Shown here piece by piece: positions 32,180 through 43,316 of a DNA stretch of 64,000 nt. Both the position numbers and the translations under genes were made by a program. Source of the stretch: Panonychus citri. Lineage: Eukaryota > Arthropoda > Arachnida > Trombidiformes > Tetranychidae. The notes under the pieces are model-generated. The model saw nothing but the letters and a program-made list of their open reading frames with translations, had not been told where the DNA came from and did not search any database. The stretch lies in contig NW_026515511.1 of NCBI RefSeq assembly GCF_014898815.1, positions 124,001 to 188,000 of the forward strand, given 5' to 3'. The stretch's first letter is position 1, and each line of letters opens with the position of its first letter.

Positions 32180-32250
32180 ACAAATTTATCAATACATATT
32201 TTAAATCAATGATTAATTGTAATCATAGAAATTATTTCTTTTGGTAAATA

Positions 32251-33516
32251 AGGTATGAGTGGTAAAGTTTGGCAGTAATTGAATAATTAACAATAAGAAC
32301 AATACAATTAATAAATTATTTTTAATTGTTGAAAATTACGGAAAGTGGACCTTCTACAGAGGCTTGGGCAATTTTTGTTTTCATTTTCGAAAAGTCTTTC
32401 GAAATATTCGAGGTCAAATTCGGTTAATTTTAATTTGCTTCTTTTTTTGAGAGCTTCGAAACTAGTGGTACACCAATTATTCTGATAGACTTTTTGTTTC
32501 AAATGAGCCCAAAATTTCTCGATGCACCTTAGCTGAGGAACATTAGGTGGGTTCTGATTTTTTTAACAAATTCTACCTCGAATTTTTCGAGAGTTTTAAT
32601 TGTTTCTCTATGATAATGGCAAGAAGCGCCATCTGGCCAGAATAAATACCGATGATTTTGGTAATAAAGGGCACTAATCTTTTTTCTATACATTGATTTC
32701 TGTAAATTTCTGAATTTACAGCACAATTAGCGGGAACAAAAAATGGATCAGAGTGACCTTTTTTCGATATTGCGATCCAAACGCATAACCGAGCTTCGAA
32801 CTTGGCCCTTGGTTTAGTTTTTTTTTCTATCGGCAAATTTTCTGGCGAACTTGCCAAAAAATACTTATTACCTTTCCCTGATAAGGAAAAGTAACTTTCA
32901 TCATCCTCTATGATGTCAATTAGGCCATTAACGGGAACCAATTCGTTCGTCATTATTTTTAAACGCGCCATCTGGCGGGCGAATTGTTCAGGGGTAGATT
33001 TCGGGCTATCCCGTCGTTTCCAGGCCTTGATTTTAAATTTTTCTAATAATTCCCGACAGTATCTGTCACAGATATTAAATTTAGCGGCCAATTCTCGCTG
33101 AGAGCCAGTCCAACCATCGGCTAATTTTTTAAATTGTTTCAATTTTCGCGCCGTCATTTTTGTCGGTTTTCGGCCACAATTAGAGTAATTAGTTATATTT
33201 TCTCCATTTCTGACCTTTGCCCCAACCCTGTAGACTGACCTCGATGGTATATTAAAACTTTTCAATCTATTGGCACATTCATATAAAGACAATTCTGGAT
33301 GTTCACTGACAAAGTTAACGATAAGAACACGACGATCACTTAGATTAAGAACCATTTTTGACATGAACGGAATGTCAACTAATTTTTATTTTAGTATCAA
33401 AAAAATGCCCACTAAATTTCCGTTAAATTAAACCTAATTAAGGCGCCAATGTGTCTAGTCTAATTGTCTTAATTTTGATTAGAAAAACTTACTGCCAAAC
33501 TTTACCACTCATACCT
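32251..33516 (-). mobile_element. Tc1/mariner-superfamily element with frame-disrupted transposase
   Basis: Terminal inverted repeats beginning AGGTATGAGTGGTAAAGTTT lie at 32251 and 33516 and match for about 27 nt, flanked by TA on both sides (32249-32250, 33517-33518). The transposase reads from MSKMVLNLSDRRVL at 33364: helix-turn-helix region, then IEDDESYFSLSGKG (first Asp). After a frame change near 32650-32690 it gives LFWPDGASCHYHRE (second Asp), and after another change CIEKFWAHLKQKVY (Glu). All three catalytic motifs are present, but in three frames. The ends look intact, so the copy is recent. Confidence 0.88.
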
Positions 33517-33597
33517 TATTAATAAATATACTTAGATGCTTTAAATTGTTAGAACTTTGGTTTATTCAAAATGAAAGTTTCTCATACGATCTCTTCG

Positions 33598-34494
33598 TTA
33601 AAGGTCACATAGCCCGAAGATTTTTGTACACAAATAATCTGAACTTGTTTTGGAAATTAATTCAGAAATATCAGAATCAAATAGATTTCTCATAAACCTG
33701 ATACAGAATAAATAACTTTGATATTTAGAACAAGTATTTTTCAAAGTTTCACTTAACGAGGTTGCGTAGCTTTTGACCATATCAGAGACTCCGGCCACTG
33801 ATTTCTTACAACTGTCACAGTCGACGGACGACAAAATTGTAGGGTCAGTCAGGTTCAGTTGAGTCGGCCGACTGGTCAGATTTTCCTCGTGTTCACACAC
33901 ACCGATTTTGTGACAGGCCACATCGACACTAGTGTTGGTTTGGATCAACTCGGTCAAGTAGCTGGTATAAGTGTCAACGTACTTGTAACAAATTTTACGA
34001 TTCGATTTAGGTAACTTGGTATCGCAAACTTTGTCCAGAGCAGATTTGATATCAGCATTAGGCTGATTCTCGATCACTTTGTATACAAGTTTTAGCACTT
34101 GTTTACATAAGAAACAATCCGGTTCGTCTTTATTAATTGTTGATCTTACAACGTTAAGTTTACTGGTCACCGGTAGTGGACAAGCACGGAAGTTCTTACA
34201 GGTATTTCGTGGGAAACCAATACCACCAATTATATCGTTGTAAATATTATTAACGGAGTCAATGTAATGAGTGCAAACACCTCCTGGTGTCGTGTACTGA
34301 TCACAGGCACTTCGTAACTTGGGAATATGATCTGATTGAGCTCCAAGAGCGCTCTCTCGTATTGAAGAAACGGCAGCAACACAATCGTCGCAAAGATCAG
34401 TTTTAGTATTGAAAAGTAATGGTGATTGTGATTCGAAACACTTACAAGTTGATGAAAGTAAAACAACAAATAAAATGGTTGGAAAGTTAATCAT
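33598..34494 (-). CDS. Secreted protein with three saposin-B-like domains
   Basis: 298 residues, intronless. Signal peptide MINFPTILFVVLLSSTCKC. Three Cys-rich repeats follow the saposin pattern: one starting DLCDDCVAAVSSIRE, one DCFLCKQVLKLVYKVI ... CHKIGVC, and one DCDSCKKSVAGVSDMV ... CTKIFGLC. Each has the six-Cys spacing with a C-x-C/C-x2-C start and a final paired Cys. Saposin domains bind lipids, so the likely role is extracellular or lysosomal lipid handling; exact function unknown. A two-domain paralogue lies at 38003-38680 with an almost identical signal peptide and end. Confidence 0.82.
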   Translation of the reverse strand: MINFPTILFVVLLSSTCKCFESQSPLLFNTKTDLCDDCVAAVSSIRESALGAQSDHIPKLRSACDQYTTPGGVCTHYIDSVNNIYNDIIGGIGFPRNTCKNFRACPLPVTSKLNVVRSTINKDEPDCFLCKQVLKLVYKVIENQPNADIKSALDKVCDTKLPKSNRKICYKYVDTYTSYLTELIQTNTSVDVACHKIGVCEHEENLTSRPTQLNLTDPTILSSVDCDSCKKSVAGVSDMVKSYATSLSETLKNTCSKYQSYLFCIRFMRNLFDSDISELISKTSSDYLCTKIFGLCDL

Positions 34495-35298
34495 TATTTG
34501 AATAAATTGTTGTTTTATTACACCGAGAAATACAATTAACTTGTTTGTGGTCTAAGCATTGGCTTATTTTTGATTGGAAGTAAATTGTTACTAAATGTAT
34601 TTATAAGTCGGTTTGGATTCTTGATAACAATCAACATTTCTAAGAGATATTTACAAACAATTTGTTTAAATTCTCAATCAATCATCGAATCTGATAATCA
34701 ACAATTAGAAAAACACTTTCATTGAAACATAACAAAGGGAATGAAACTATAATTAGTTAATCTAATCACTATCTGATTTTGTCAAACATTCCAATTTGCA
34801 AAAAGGTTGTTCCTTTTATCATTGATTAACAAATATTAAACAATACAATTACCAGGACTAATTAACCAAGGTATTTATTGATTCAATTCTAATCATATTT
34901 CCTCGAATGACAATTTGATTGTTATTGAGTTTATGTTAATCTGATTGTTCTGAAATGAACTGAAATGTTTTCATCTGTCCCTAAGAAAGGTAATCAATTT
35001 AATCCCATTATTAGATTCAATTGTATTAGTTTAGAAAGGAATTTTCTGAATTAGTAGATGACAAATAATCAATAACCACTGAAATTAGAGTTTCACTTAA
35101 TTGTCAAATCAATTTTGATCAGTGTTGATATTTAACTTGTCGTTGTATTTGCAAATAATTAAAACGGCGTTCGGTTGATTTCAGACAAAAAAGGCAAATT
35201 AAATTATCTTAACTTAAATTGTGATAAGAACTAGAAAAACTGAATTAAATCGTCGTAAATTGAAATACTGTTGATAAGATTGTAAAGAAATGATCATA
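34495..35298. other. Intergenic region upstream of saposin gene 1
   Basis: AT-rich, no coding segment. It resembles the upstream flank of saposin gene 2 in short stretches, as expected of a tandem duplication, and ends at the TA insertion site of the Tc1-like element. Confidence 0.5.
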
Positions 35299-35515
35299 CA
35301 GTCTTTTTCCTCCGAATTCACCTTCATTCTCTTAAGAGATAAACTTTTTTTCATTAGAATTAATTTTCCTTCGGGGCGAAAGAGATTTAATCTCTATTCT
35401 TCTCACTAGAATTGACCTTTTTCTCTTTATAAATAAACTTGTTTTCAAAACAATTGATCAGTACAATTCAATCTCATCAGTTAATGTTAATTTGTAATTA
35501 TAATTGTTTATCAAA

Positions 35516-37063
35516 ATGTCGAGTAGAAATTATAATATGGTGAGTGAATCAATACGAAAATTGATAATCGAAGGTTATAAAAAAAGCTATCGAGTTTCTT
35601 ATTTAGCAGAAACATACAACGTGAATGAAAATACAATTAAATCAATAATCAAACGATTCAACGAATTCGGTGATGTGATAAGACCAAGAGGAAAAAAACA
35701 CAAGAAACTAAATCAACAACAAATCGAAAAAGTTCGTGAATACGTTGATGAAGATTGTACTCGAACTCTCGATGACATAAAAGATTTCATTCACGAAAAG
35801 TTTCAAATTGAAATTAGTGTCCCAACTGTTCATCGTTATTTGAATGAAATTCACTACAGTTTCAAAAGATTAACACCAGTTCCTGTTCGTCGAAATAATG
35901 ATGAAACCATCATGAAAAGATATTCTTATGCGATAGAATTTTTTGAACTCGATTCAACATCAAGAGATAAAATTTTCTTCATCGATGAAGCCGGTATTGG
36001 AATTCATATCAAGGTGAATTATGGTCGATCTAAAAAAGGTACACGTGCTAATCTACCTGTTAAAGCGATAAAAGGCAAGAATTACTCAGTATGTGCTGCA
36101 ATGAGTATCAAAGGATTAGAATTTTATGAAGTTAAACCGACATCATATAACTCAGTCGATTTCTTGGACTACATGAAAGAGTTTATCGCTCATCTGAAAT
36201 CGAAAAAAATTGAAAAAGCAAATTTAATAATGGACAACGTTAGATTTCATCATTGTGATATAATTAAGAATGAAATCAATTCTGCTGGACATCGACTTCT
36301 CTTCCTTCCTCCTTATCTTTTTCCTCCGAATTCACCTTCTTTCTCTTTATAAATAAACCATTTTTCATTAGAATTAATTTGTCTTCAGGGCTGAAGAGGT
36401 TTAATCTCTGTTTTTCTCACTAGAATTGACCCTTTTCTCTTTCTAAATAAATTAATTAAATAAATTTTTTTCAAAGGAATTGATCTGTACCAATTCAATC
36501 TCATAAGTTGTAGATAATTTTCAATTCTAATTGTTTATCAAAACACCAGAAAGAAAATTAATCATCGAAGGTTTTGAAGAAAATTATCGAAGTTGTAGAA
36601 TTCGCTTCAGAAATGATTATATCGAAAGATAGTGAAAATCAGTACAATCACATGAAGAGATATATTCCTGATTGTATTAGTAAAAACATATTGATAATTA
36701 ATTCGAATGAAAAAAAGTTTAATTATAATGAGAAAAAATGAATTGTTTTGAAAATAAAGAGATTAACTCTGATTCTCTGACCAGATTAAGTTTTTTTCTT
36801 CTGTAAAATAGTTTAACTCTAAAGAGAAAGAAGGTGAATCCGAAGGAAAAAGACTGTATTCACCATTTTTGAACCCGATTGAAAATTTATTCAATCAATT
36901 AAAATTCTACGTGAAAAAATATCGACCTGCTAATGCTGAACAAGTTTTCGAAGGTGTTGAATTGGCCTCAGAGATGATCACATCGGAAGATTGTAAAAAT
37001 TACTACAATCACATGAAAAAATATATCCCTGATTGTATTGGTAAAAAACATATCAATAATTAA
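35516..37063 (+). pseudogene. Tc1-like transposase split by a nested insertion
   Basis: The first part starts MSSRNYNMVSESIRKL and includes a helix-turn-helix region (VSYLAETYNVNENTIKSII), the first catalytic Asp in FFIDEAGIGIHIK and the second in LIMDNVRFHHCD, then GHRLLFLPPY. At codon TAT (36314-36316) a nested element interrupts it, so the frame runs into insert sequence and stops. Across the insert the protein resumes in frame as SPFLNPIENLFNQLK, the third catalytic (Glu) motif, and ends at 37063. Without the insert the ORF would be continuous, so disruption is recent. Confidence 0.9.
36316..36856. mobile_element. Internally deleted derivative of the same Tc1 family, nested in the transposase
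   Basis: Flanked by TA (36314-36315 and 36857-36858). Its ends match the outer element's ends, except that the left end begins TCTTTTTCC and lacks the first CAG. The interior joins a piece of the transposase 5' region (ATTAATCATCGAAGG, near 36560) to a piece of its 3' region (CACATGAAGAGATATATTCC, near 36650), so it is a deletion derivative (MITE) of the same family. It cannot encode a transposase. Confidence 0.88.
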
Positions 37064-37239
37064 TTCTAATGAAAACAAGGTCAATTCTAATGAGAAAAAA
37101 TGAATTGTATTGAAAATAAAGAGATTAGTTCTAATTCTCGAATCGGATTAAGGTTTTTTCTTTTGTAAATTAGTTTATCTCAAAAGAGAAAAAAGGTGAA
37201 TTCATAGGAAAAAGACTGTATTCTTCTCTCTTTTACAAT

Positions 37240-37835
37240 TTCCTCCTTAATCATAATCAATATTCAATTGGTCGATTGCAATTACGAAAAGCCTTTTATC
37301 TGTGATAAACGTTTCAATATTCAAGGATATTGGGTCAATTTTTATGTTGATTGTTAATCAAGAAAGTTAATGAAGTAACGACGAAAGGGTTGATGTAGGT
37401 TTGTGTACTAAATCACGGGATGAACAATGATACATTCGCAATTTTGACCACTGACTTTTAATCAAAATCAATCATCTCTATTAAAATAAACCCAATACAT
37501 TAATTAGATTTTTGTTATTGCTGAATTTTGATTTCAAAGGGAAGATGAAAATACTCACCATGGATAGAAAACTTAAATATTCTGGACAAGACAAAAGAAT
37601 TTGTTGTTCTTTTGTAATAGGAAGTTTTTTCGATGAAAATTCTACGATCAATGGAGTAGTTTCAAAAGTTTTCGTTCTATTGGTTAACTCGATAATATTA
37701 GATCCATAACGATCGGCTCGTTGACAATAAGGATCAAAGTAAAAGTGGCCCAGAATTTTTGAGTTACTATCAACAAGACGGTAAATTTTTCACGTAAACT
37801 TTATTGACACTGGATCAACTTGCTCGATTAGTTGA
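37240..37835 (-). pseudogene. Truncated duplicate of the mitochondrial peptidase-like gene and its flank
   Basis: Positions 37545-37835 closely match 40364-40650 of the peptidase-like gene, including the intron donor region (LSM|gttagt equivalent), so this is a DNA-level copy and not a retrocopy. The leftmost part (37240-37540) resembles the flank at 39050-39400. Homology fades with a small deletion around 37800. Only the end of the large exon is represented, so no product is expected. Confidence 0.85.
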
Positions 37836-38002
37836 TTAATCCAATCAACCATTTCAATAATAATTTCAATAATCGAGTATCAAATAAAGGTAAATACAGT
37901 CAAAAGATGCTTTGAAAGTTCAATTATTAATAATAAATTTATTCAATTTTCATTAGAGCTGACAAAATTTCCATTAGTTTTTTTCTCGAGCAGCTCGATC
38001 TC

Positions 38003-38680
38003 TTAGGGACATAGTCCAAAGATTGTTTTACAGAAATAGTCTGAACTTGTTTTCGAAATCAATTCAGTAATATCGGAATCAAATAGATCTCTCATATACT
38101 TTTGACATAATAAATAATTGTGAGTGTAATCACGACAAGTATATTTTAAAGTTTTCTTTAGCGAGGTTGCATATCTTTTGACCTTAAGTGCGACCCGATC
38201 CATTGAATCACTGCAATTATCACATTTATCAGATAGAAACACTGATGGTGTGTTATTCAGAGCCATTTGGGGCGATGGGCGAGTGAGATTTACTTTATTA
38301 AACTCATTGACTTTTGATTGCTGAATATCAAGTTTACTGGTCTTCGGTTGTGGACAAGCATGAAAGGTGTTAGTACAAGTACTTCGTGGTTTCATTTTGG
38401 CCTCTAGATCGTCATAAATCTTAACAATGGAGTCAATATAATTGTTGCAAACCCCACTCGGTGTTGTATATTTGTTACAGCCACGTCGTAACATGGGAAT
38501 ATGCTCTGATCGCGCCGTGTCGATATCATTTTGAATTGAAGTAAGATCACCAACACAATCGTCGCAACGATATTTTATCAACACATTTTTAGTATTGAAA
38601 AGTAATGATGATTGTGATTCGAAACACTTACAAGTTGATGAAAGTAAAACAACAAATAAAATGGTTGGAAAGTTAATCAT
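38003..38680 (-). CDS. Secreted protein with two saposin-B-like domains
   Basis: 225 residues, intronless. The signal peptide is identical to that of the paralogue at 33598-34494. The first domain (YRCDDCVGDLTSIQND ... FHACPQP) and the last (DKCDNCSDSMDRVALKV ... CKTIFGLCP) are retained; the middle saposin domain of the paralogue is missing, replaced by a short linker (FNKVNLTRPSPQMALNN). The two copies differ at many sites, so the duplication is not very recent. Lipid binding is expected from the fold; function unknown. Confidence 0.82.
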   Translation of the reverse strand: MINFPTILFVVLLSSTCKCFESQSSLLFNTKNVLIKYRCDDCVGDLTSIQNDIDTARSEHIPMLRRGCNKYTTPSGVCNNYIDSIVKIYDDLEAKMKPRSTCTNTFHACPQPKTSKLDIQQSKVNEFNKVNLTRPSPQMALNNTPSVFLSDKCDNCSDSMDRVALKVKRYATSLKKTLKYTCRDYTHNYLLCQKYMRDLFDSDITELISKTSSDYFCKTIFGLCP

Positions 38681-39494
38681 TATTAGAATAAATTGTTGTT
38701 GATTGTTATACAGAGAAATACAATTAACTTGTCAAAGAATTAGCTTATATTTGCTTCTGAGTTAATTGTACAAGTCTATTTTATTTGGAATGCTCGCTTA
38801 TTAAAAACAATCGATTGATAATATTTAATCAGATTTATTAACAATTTACTAAAATACCTTTAAATCAAGATATTCTATCATTAGTCGATGATTAAATACC
38901 TTAATTATTATGAAACAAAAGGAATGAAATAGTTAATTCTTTCAGCTATCTGATTAGATACAATTTTCTGATTTGAATATCATCATGATGAACTGAATCA
39001 ATTCAGAAAACAAATGATGAGGATCAACTAGGGATAAGAAAGGGTGGTTACTGTTATCACTGATTAATATTCAATCGGTCGATTGCAATTAAATTGAATC
39101 TTCATCTCACTATCACAATTTAGGGTAAGATAATTTACCATTTTTAACTGTGGTTAATTTTGGTTGAAAGGATAATTGTGGTCTGATGTTTTAAATCAAG
39201 AGATGAGCAATTTCACATTTACAAATTTGACCACTGATCTTTAATCAACATTAATCATGTTTCTTGATTTGAAGTTAAAAATAACATACATAATACACAT
39301 TAATATACTAATAGATTAGCCAAAGTTTTACAAATAAAATTTAACAAACTATAATCAGTGTCTGTTAATTAGATAATCAGATTTTTGTTATTGTTAAATT
39401 TTGTACAAAGAAAAAGTTTCATTCATTTTAAATTAGCTGATGAACTGATTAATTCACAATCTATTAATTTTGTTTCCATGAAGACTAGTCAGTT
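38681..39494. other. Intergenic region between saposin gene 2 and the peptidase-like gene
   Basis: AT-rich, no coding segment. Parts (39050-39260) are duplicated at 37250-37460, marking the tandem duplication unit. Confidence 0.55.
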
Positions 39495-42194
39495 TTATGA
39501 TTGTGTGATTCGGGCTTTTGCTGTTAAATCATGTAATTCTATAAGTGGTGCTAATGATGGATCGCGACCACGAAATTCACGGAATAGTTCAGCACTTAAA
39601 AGAGATGAATTGGTTGAGAGAATAGTGTTTCTTAAATGTTTGCCCACTTCCTTTAGTCCGCCATTGGCTTCACCCTCCAAGAAAGCCGCACAAATGTCAG
39701 AAGCGATCATCTAAATGGAAAATATCAAAAAGTTGAGATTAAAATTACGAAATCAATCAATCAAATAACTAAAATAACGGTGAAATAATTTCTCAATTCC
39801 ACTGACCTGAGACCAAATTTTCGAGTAATAACCGGCAGCACCATCATTTGAAACGATTTCATTAAAAGACAAAGGGTAAGCATATTCCTTGGGTAGTTCA
39901 AACTTCGTCATGTATTTCCGCCATACTTCCGGTAATATCTCTCTCCAGAATTCAGTGTTAGTGTACAAGGCAATATCAAAAGCCGACAAGAAGATATCAT
40001 TGGTTAATCCAATACTCTCGAAAGATAAAATATCTGAAAACAAAACAGAAAATAATCGTTAGAAAGACTAATAGGCCAAAATTAATAATCTTTGCGTCTT
40101 ACATTCTTTGAGAAGATTATGAGTTTGCTCAGGTAAAGGTTCACCATTTGTTATATTGGCACTACAAAGTTGCACCGCTTTTAGATTGTGAAGTCCATAC
40201 AATAGTAACGCGTGTCCAAGTGAATCTAATCGGTCTTTGGGCAGGTTGTAAATTGTGGACAGTTCGAAGTAATTGTGTTGTGACGTTATTATTGTTAGAA
40301 TACGACCAATCTGTCATGTGAGAAGAAAGCAATTAGTATAAAATCATTGGTTTCACAGGGAAGATGAAAGTACTAACCATGGATAGAAAACTTAAATATT
40401 CTGGATAAGACAAAAGAATTTGTTGTTCTTTTGTAATAGGAAGTTTTTTCGATAAAAATGCTACGACCAATGGAGTAGTTTCAAAAGTTTTCGTTCTATT
40501 GGTTAACTCGATAATATTAGATCCATAACGGTCGGCTCGTTGACAATAAGGATCAAAGTAAAAGTGGCCCAGAATTTTTGAGTTACTATCAACGAGACGG
40601 TAAAATTTCACGTGTGGACTCCAAACTTGACATTTGTTTGAATCAACTTGCTCGATTTTAATGTCGAACATATTTTCAACTAATTGAAACGTCCCAGAAA
40701 TCACTTTGTCCAATGGGAAGTAACGGGATACATCGATTTTAGAACCAAACCTTCTGTTTATCGATATTCTCTTGAGGTATGGCAGATCCCATAGATCCAA
40801 TTGGCCGATCATTTTTCTCCCCTTTTCAGCGTTAATGTCTTCTAAGTCTTGATTATATTTTTCACTAATTCTTTCATTGATTGAGTTTAACATCTTGCTA
40901 ACCACTTCCACTGATCCAGCCATTTTACGAGAGATCACCATTTCAGCGTGATTAACGTAGCCCAATACGTTGGCCAATTTATGTCGGTGATCTCTTGCTT
41001 TTTCAAATTCCACCGAGTTGTTTACCGAATCTCGTTGCTGGGGCTTAGAATTGTAAGCAACCCAAACTTTTCGTCTGGTTGATTTATCTGGACAAAAGGT
41101 CATGAAAATTTCGTACGCCGTTGGATGCAATGGTAGCTTGATCCCCGTTTTATTGTACACTTTAGTAACGAAACTTTCAGGTAAGGCTTTGATTATGTTT
41201 TCATCGGTTATCAGAACAGCTTCCTTGTTGATACAATTATTCACATTGGAAATAAAAGTGCTGACATGTTTTTGAATACTCATGTAATGTTCATTCACAA
41301 CTTCTTGAGATGAAAGATCTAAATGGAAGCCGTAAAGTTTTCCCATCGACCGGTAAAACTGACCAAGTTGACGTAATTCATCAAAACTATTTGTACCTTT
41401 TGTTGATTCTATTATTTCACAAGCTGTATGATAAGTTAATGGATTAAAACGATTAACTTCATGCTTCAAATACGAGTGATACATATCATCCAAGACTCCA
41501 TATTTGTAATCGTTTGGATAAGCATGAGTCAAAACATGAGCAAGGCTAAGGTTGTATCTCATTGGTACAAGAGCAAAATCAATTTTTTCCATGATTTGTC
41601 GAGATGAAAATCTATCAGCACCTAAAAGATAAATAAGAAAGAATTAATCAAAACATCATTACAATACATACAATGGATATTGAAAGAAAACCTGAAATCA
41701 TACTGATGAAGAAAATGAAAGTCAACAAGAAACAATTGATTACCACTTATGGAATAGAATAGCTAAATGAAATACCTGAGATTAATTCTTCCAAAATTGC
41801 GTCAAATTGAGTGACATTTTTAAGAAATGCACGTAAAGATAAAATTGGAGTTATGTCATTAAATTGGATCATTTGTTGTTCACCTTTTGGCATAACTAAT
41901 GCCGGATTATCAGCAGGTCCATCAGGTAATATCTCAGGAACACTGAACAGTAACAATAACAAATATAGACAGAGAAAAGGTAACAAGTGTTAATCACCAA
42001 AAAGTCAAGAATACATTGAGATTGGAAACAATTAAATTGATTACTTACTAAACAACCTGAACCTTAAGGTTTTTTGCTCTTGAGGAATCAGATTTCGCTG
42101 TGAACCAAGAATAGTTTCTAGTAGATGAATTAAAGATGAATTTTATTCTGTTGGAAACAAAAGGTATCGACCTGTTATAAAGAGAGATAATCAT
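39495..42194 (-). CDS. MIPEP: Mitochondrial intermediate peptidase-like (M3) protein lacking the HExxH zinc site
   Basis: Exons 42194-42049, 41942-41776, 41621-40378, 40310-40103, 40033-39807 and 39710-39495 join in frame to 735 residues. The N-terminus MIISLYNRSIPFVSNRIKF is basic and Ser/Asn-rich without acids, a good mitochondrial presequence. M3 family signatures include LILGHFYFDPYCQRADRYG-type sequence (FYFDPYCQRADRYG; MIPEP has a DFFQRAD motif), LPEQTHNLLKE, SNDGAAGYYSKIW and FREFRGRDPS. At the active-site helix, where MIPEP has FHEMGH, this protein reads LSMIGR, and the later Glu ligand region reads DRLDSLGHALLLYG. So the zinc-binding His, Glu and His are gone while the fold is preserved over the full length. 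The likely product is a pseudopeptidase. The intron between exons 3 and 4 falls inside the lost motif. Confidence 0.88.
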
Positions 42195-42722
42195 GTTAAT
42201 CTTTGCAAAAAAAAGTTACAATTTAAACAAGAAAAATAAAGGAAAATAAATAGACAATAATTAGCTAATTGAATTGAATTAAATGTAAACAGTAAATGAA
42301 AGGAAAGATTAACTCTCATGCCTTTGCGGTGAGAATAGCGAACAACATATGGAGCTATTTTTCGAGCAGAATTTTTTCTCTACAATTTTTCTTGTTACAA
42401 TTTTGGAACAACAACTTTAAGATGAATCAATTAGATAATCTTTCCTTTAATTATCGTTATTTTGTTTATCATCACATGTCTCATCATCTAAATCTCTGCT
42501 AATTGTTACCATAATTCTCGAGTATTGTGAATTCTTTCCCTGTCTTTGGTTATATTTACGCTTCTATGGTCGCTTTAGTTGTTTCATTTTCTAAATTTTT
42601 TTCTCCTTCGGTTTTCATCAACTGTTTTTGTCTTGGATTTTTTTAATTACTACTCTTGATTTGATTATTATTATATTTTCATTTTGTTCTTTCCTTTCCT
42701 CTTCTTTGAAATTTACATTGAA

Positions 42723-43316
42723 ATGCTTCTTTTCTCACTGATCATTACTCTAGCATACTGGTCGTCTATTTGTAATGGTTACCAGATTGTCTCTGGTAAA
42801 GATCTTGTTTATGCCTCAAATTACAGTTATTATGTTTATAAATCAACTAATAGATTAAGAGTAATTTTAACAACTTTAAAAGGTGATGCTGATCTCTATA
42901 TAGCAAAGGACCGAGTAAAACCTACCACTGAATTGGAAACTCACCAATTACAAAGTGTCTCATGTGGTATTGATATTGTCGATATTCCTGACAATTTTAG
43001 TCCCGAATTTACTATCGGTGTTTATGGTCATCCGTCTTTTGATTATTCAGTTTATCAATTGGATATTGTGAGTTACACCGAAGAGGAAGACATAAGTGCC
43101 CATGAGAATGGTTCAGTTGATCTAAAAGATAAGGCTGAGATTTATCGATTAATCCAGTTGATTGAAGAAGGTGCATTTAGTGAGGAATCAAGGAAACCGG
43201 GTAAAGATGGAGAAGATCCTGATGATGAAAGTGATAATGAAAAAGAGACTCTATTCACAGCCCTTTTACACTATTTATTGGACTTTATTTTGATTGTAAT
43301 CGATTTATTATCTTAA
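42723..43316 (+). CDS. C6orf120: UPF0669 protein, C6orf120 homologue
   Basis: 197 residues from the ATG at 42723; upstream in-frame codons add only hydrophobic residues. It has a signal peptide (MLLFSLIITLAYWSSICNG) then the family core: NYSYYVYKSTNRLRVIL, LKGDADLYIAKD, QLQSVSCGIDIVDIP and IGVYGHPSFDYS. The C-terminal part is acidic and Pro/Asp-rich and ends in a hydrophobic helix, as in the human protein. Secreted or membrane-associated; molecular function is unknown in the family. It is divergent with the peptidase-like gene (about 530 nt apart). Confidence 0.93.
   Translation: MLLFSLIITLAYWSSICNGYQIVSGKDLVYASNYSYYVYKSTNRLRVILTTLKGDADLYIAKDRVKPTTELETHQLQSVSCGIDIVDIPDNFSPEFTIGVYGHPSFDYSVYQLDIVSYTEEEDISAHENGSVDLKDKAEIYRLIQLIEEGAFSEESRKPGKDGEDPDDESDNEKETLFTALLHYLLDFILIVIDLLS

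Larger units (their letters stand above)
35299..37218 (+). mobile_element. Tc1-like element, interrupted by a related insertion
   Basis: Ends are inverted copies starting CAGTCTTTTTCCTCCGAATT (left) with a close, slightly diverged right end. TA flanks both sides (35297-35298, 37219-37220). Subtracting the 541-nt nested insert plus duplicated TA leaves about 1.38 kb, a normal Tc1 size. It lies between the upstream region of saposin gene 1 and the truncated peptidase fragment. Confidence 0.9.
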
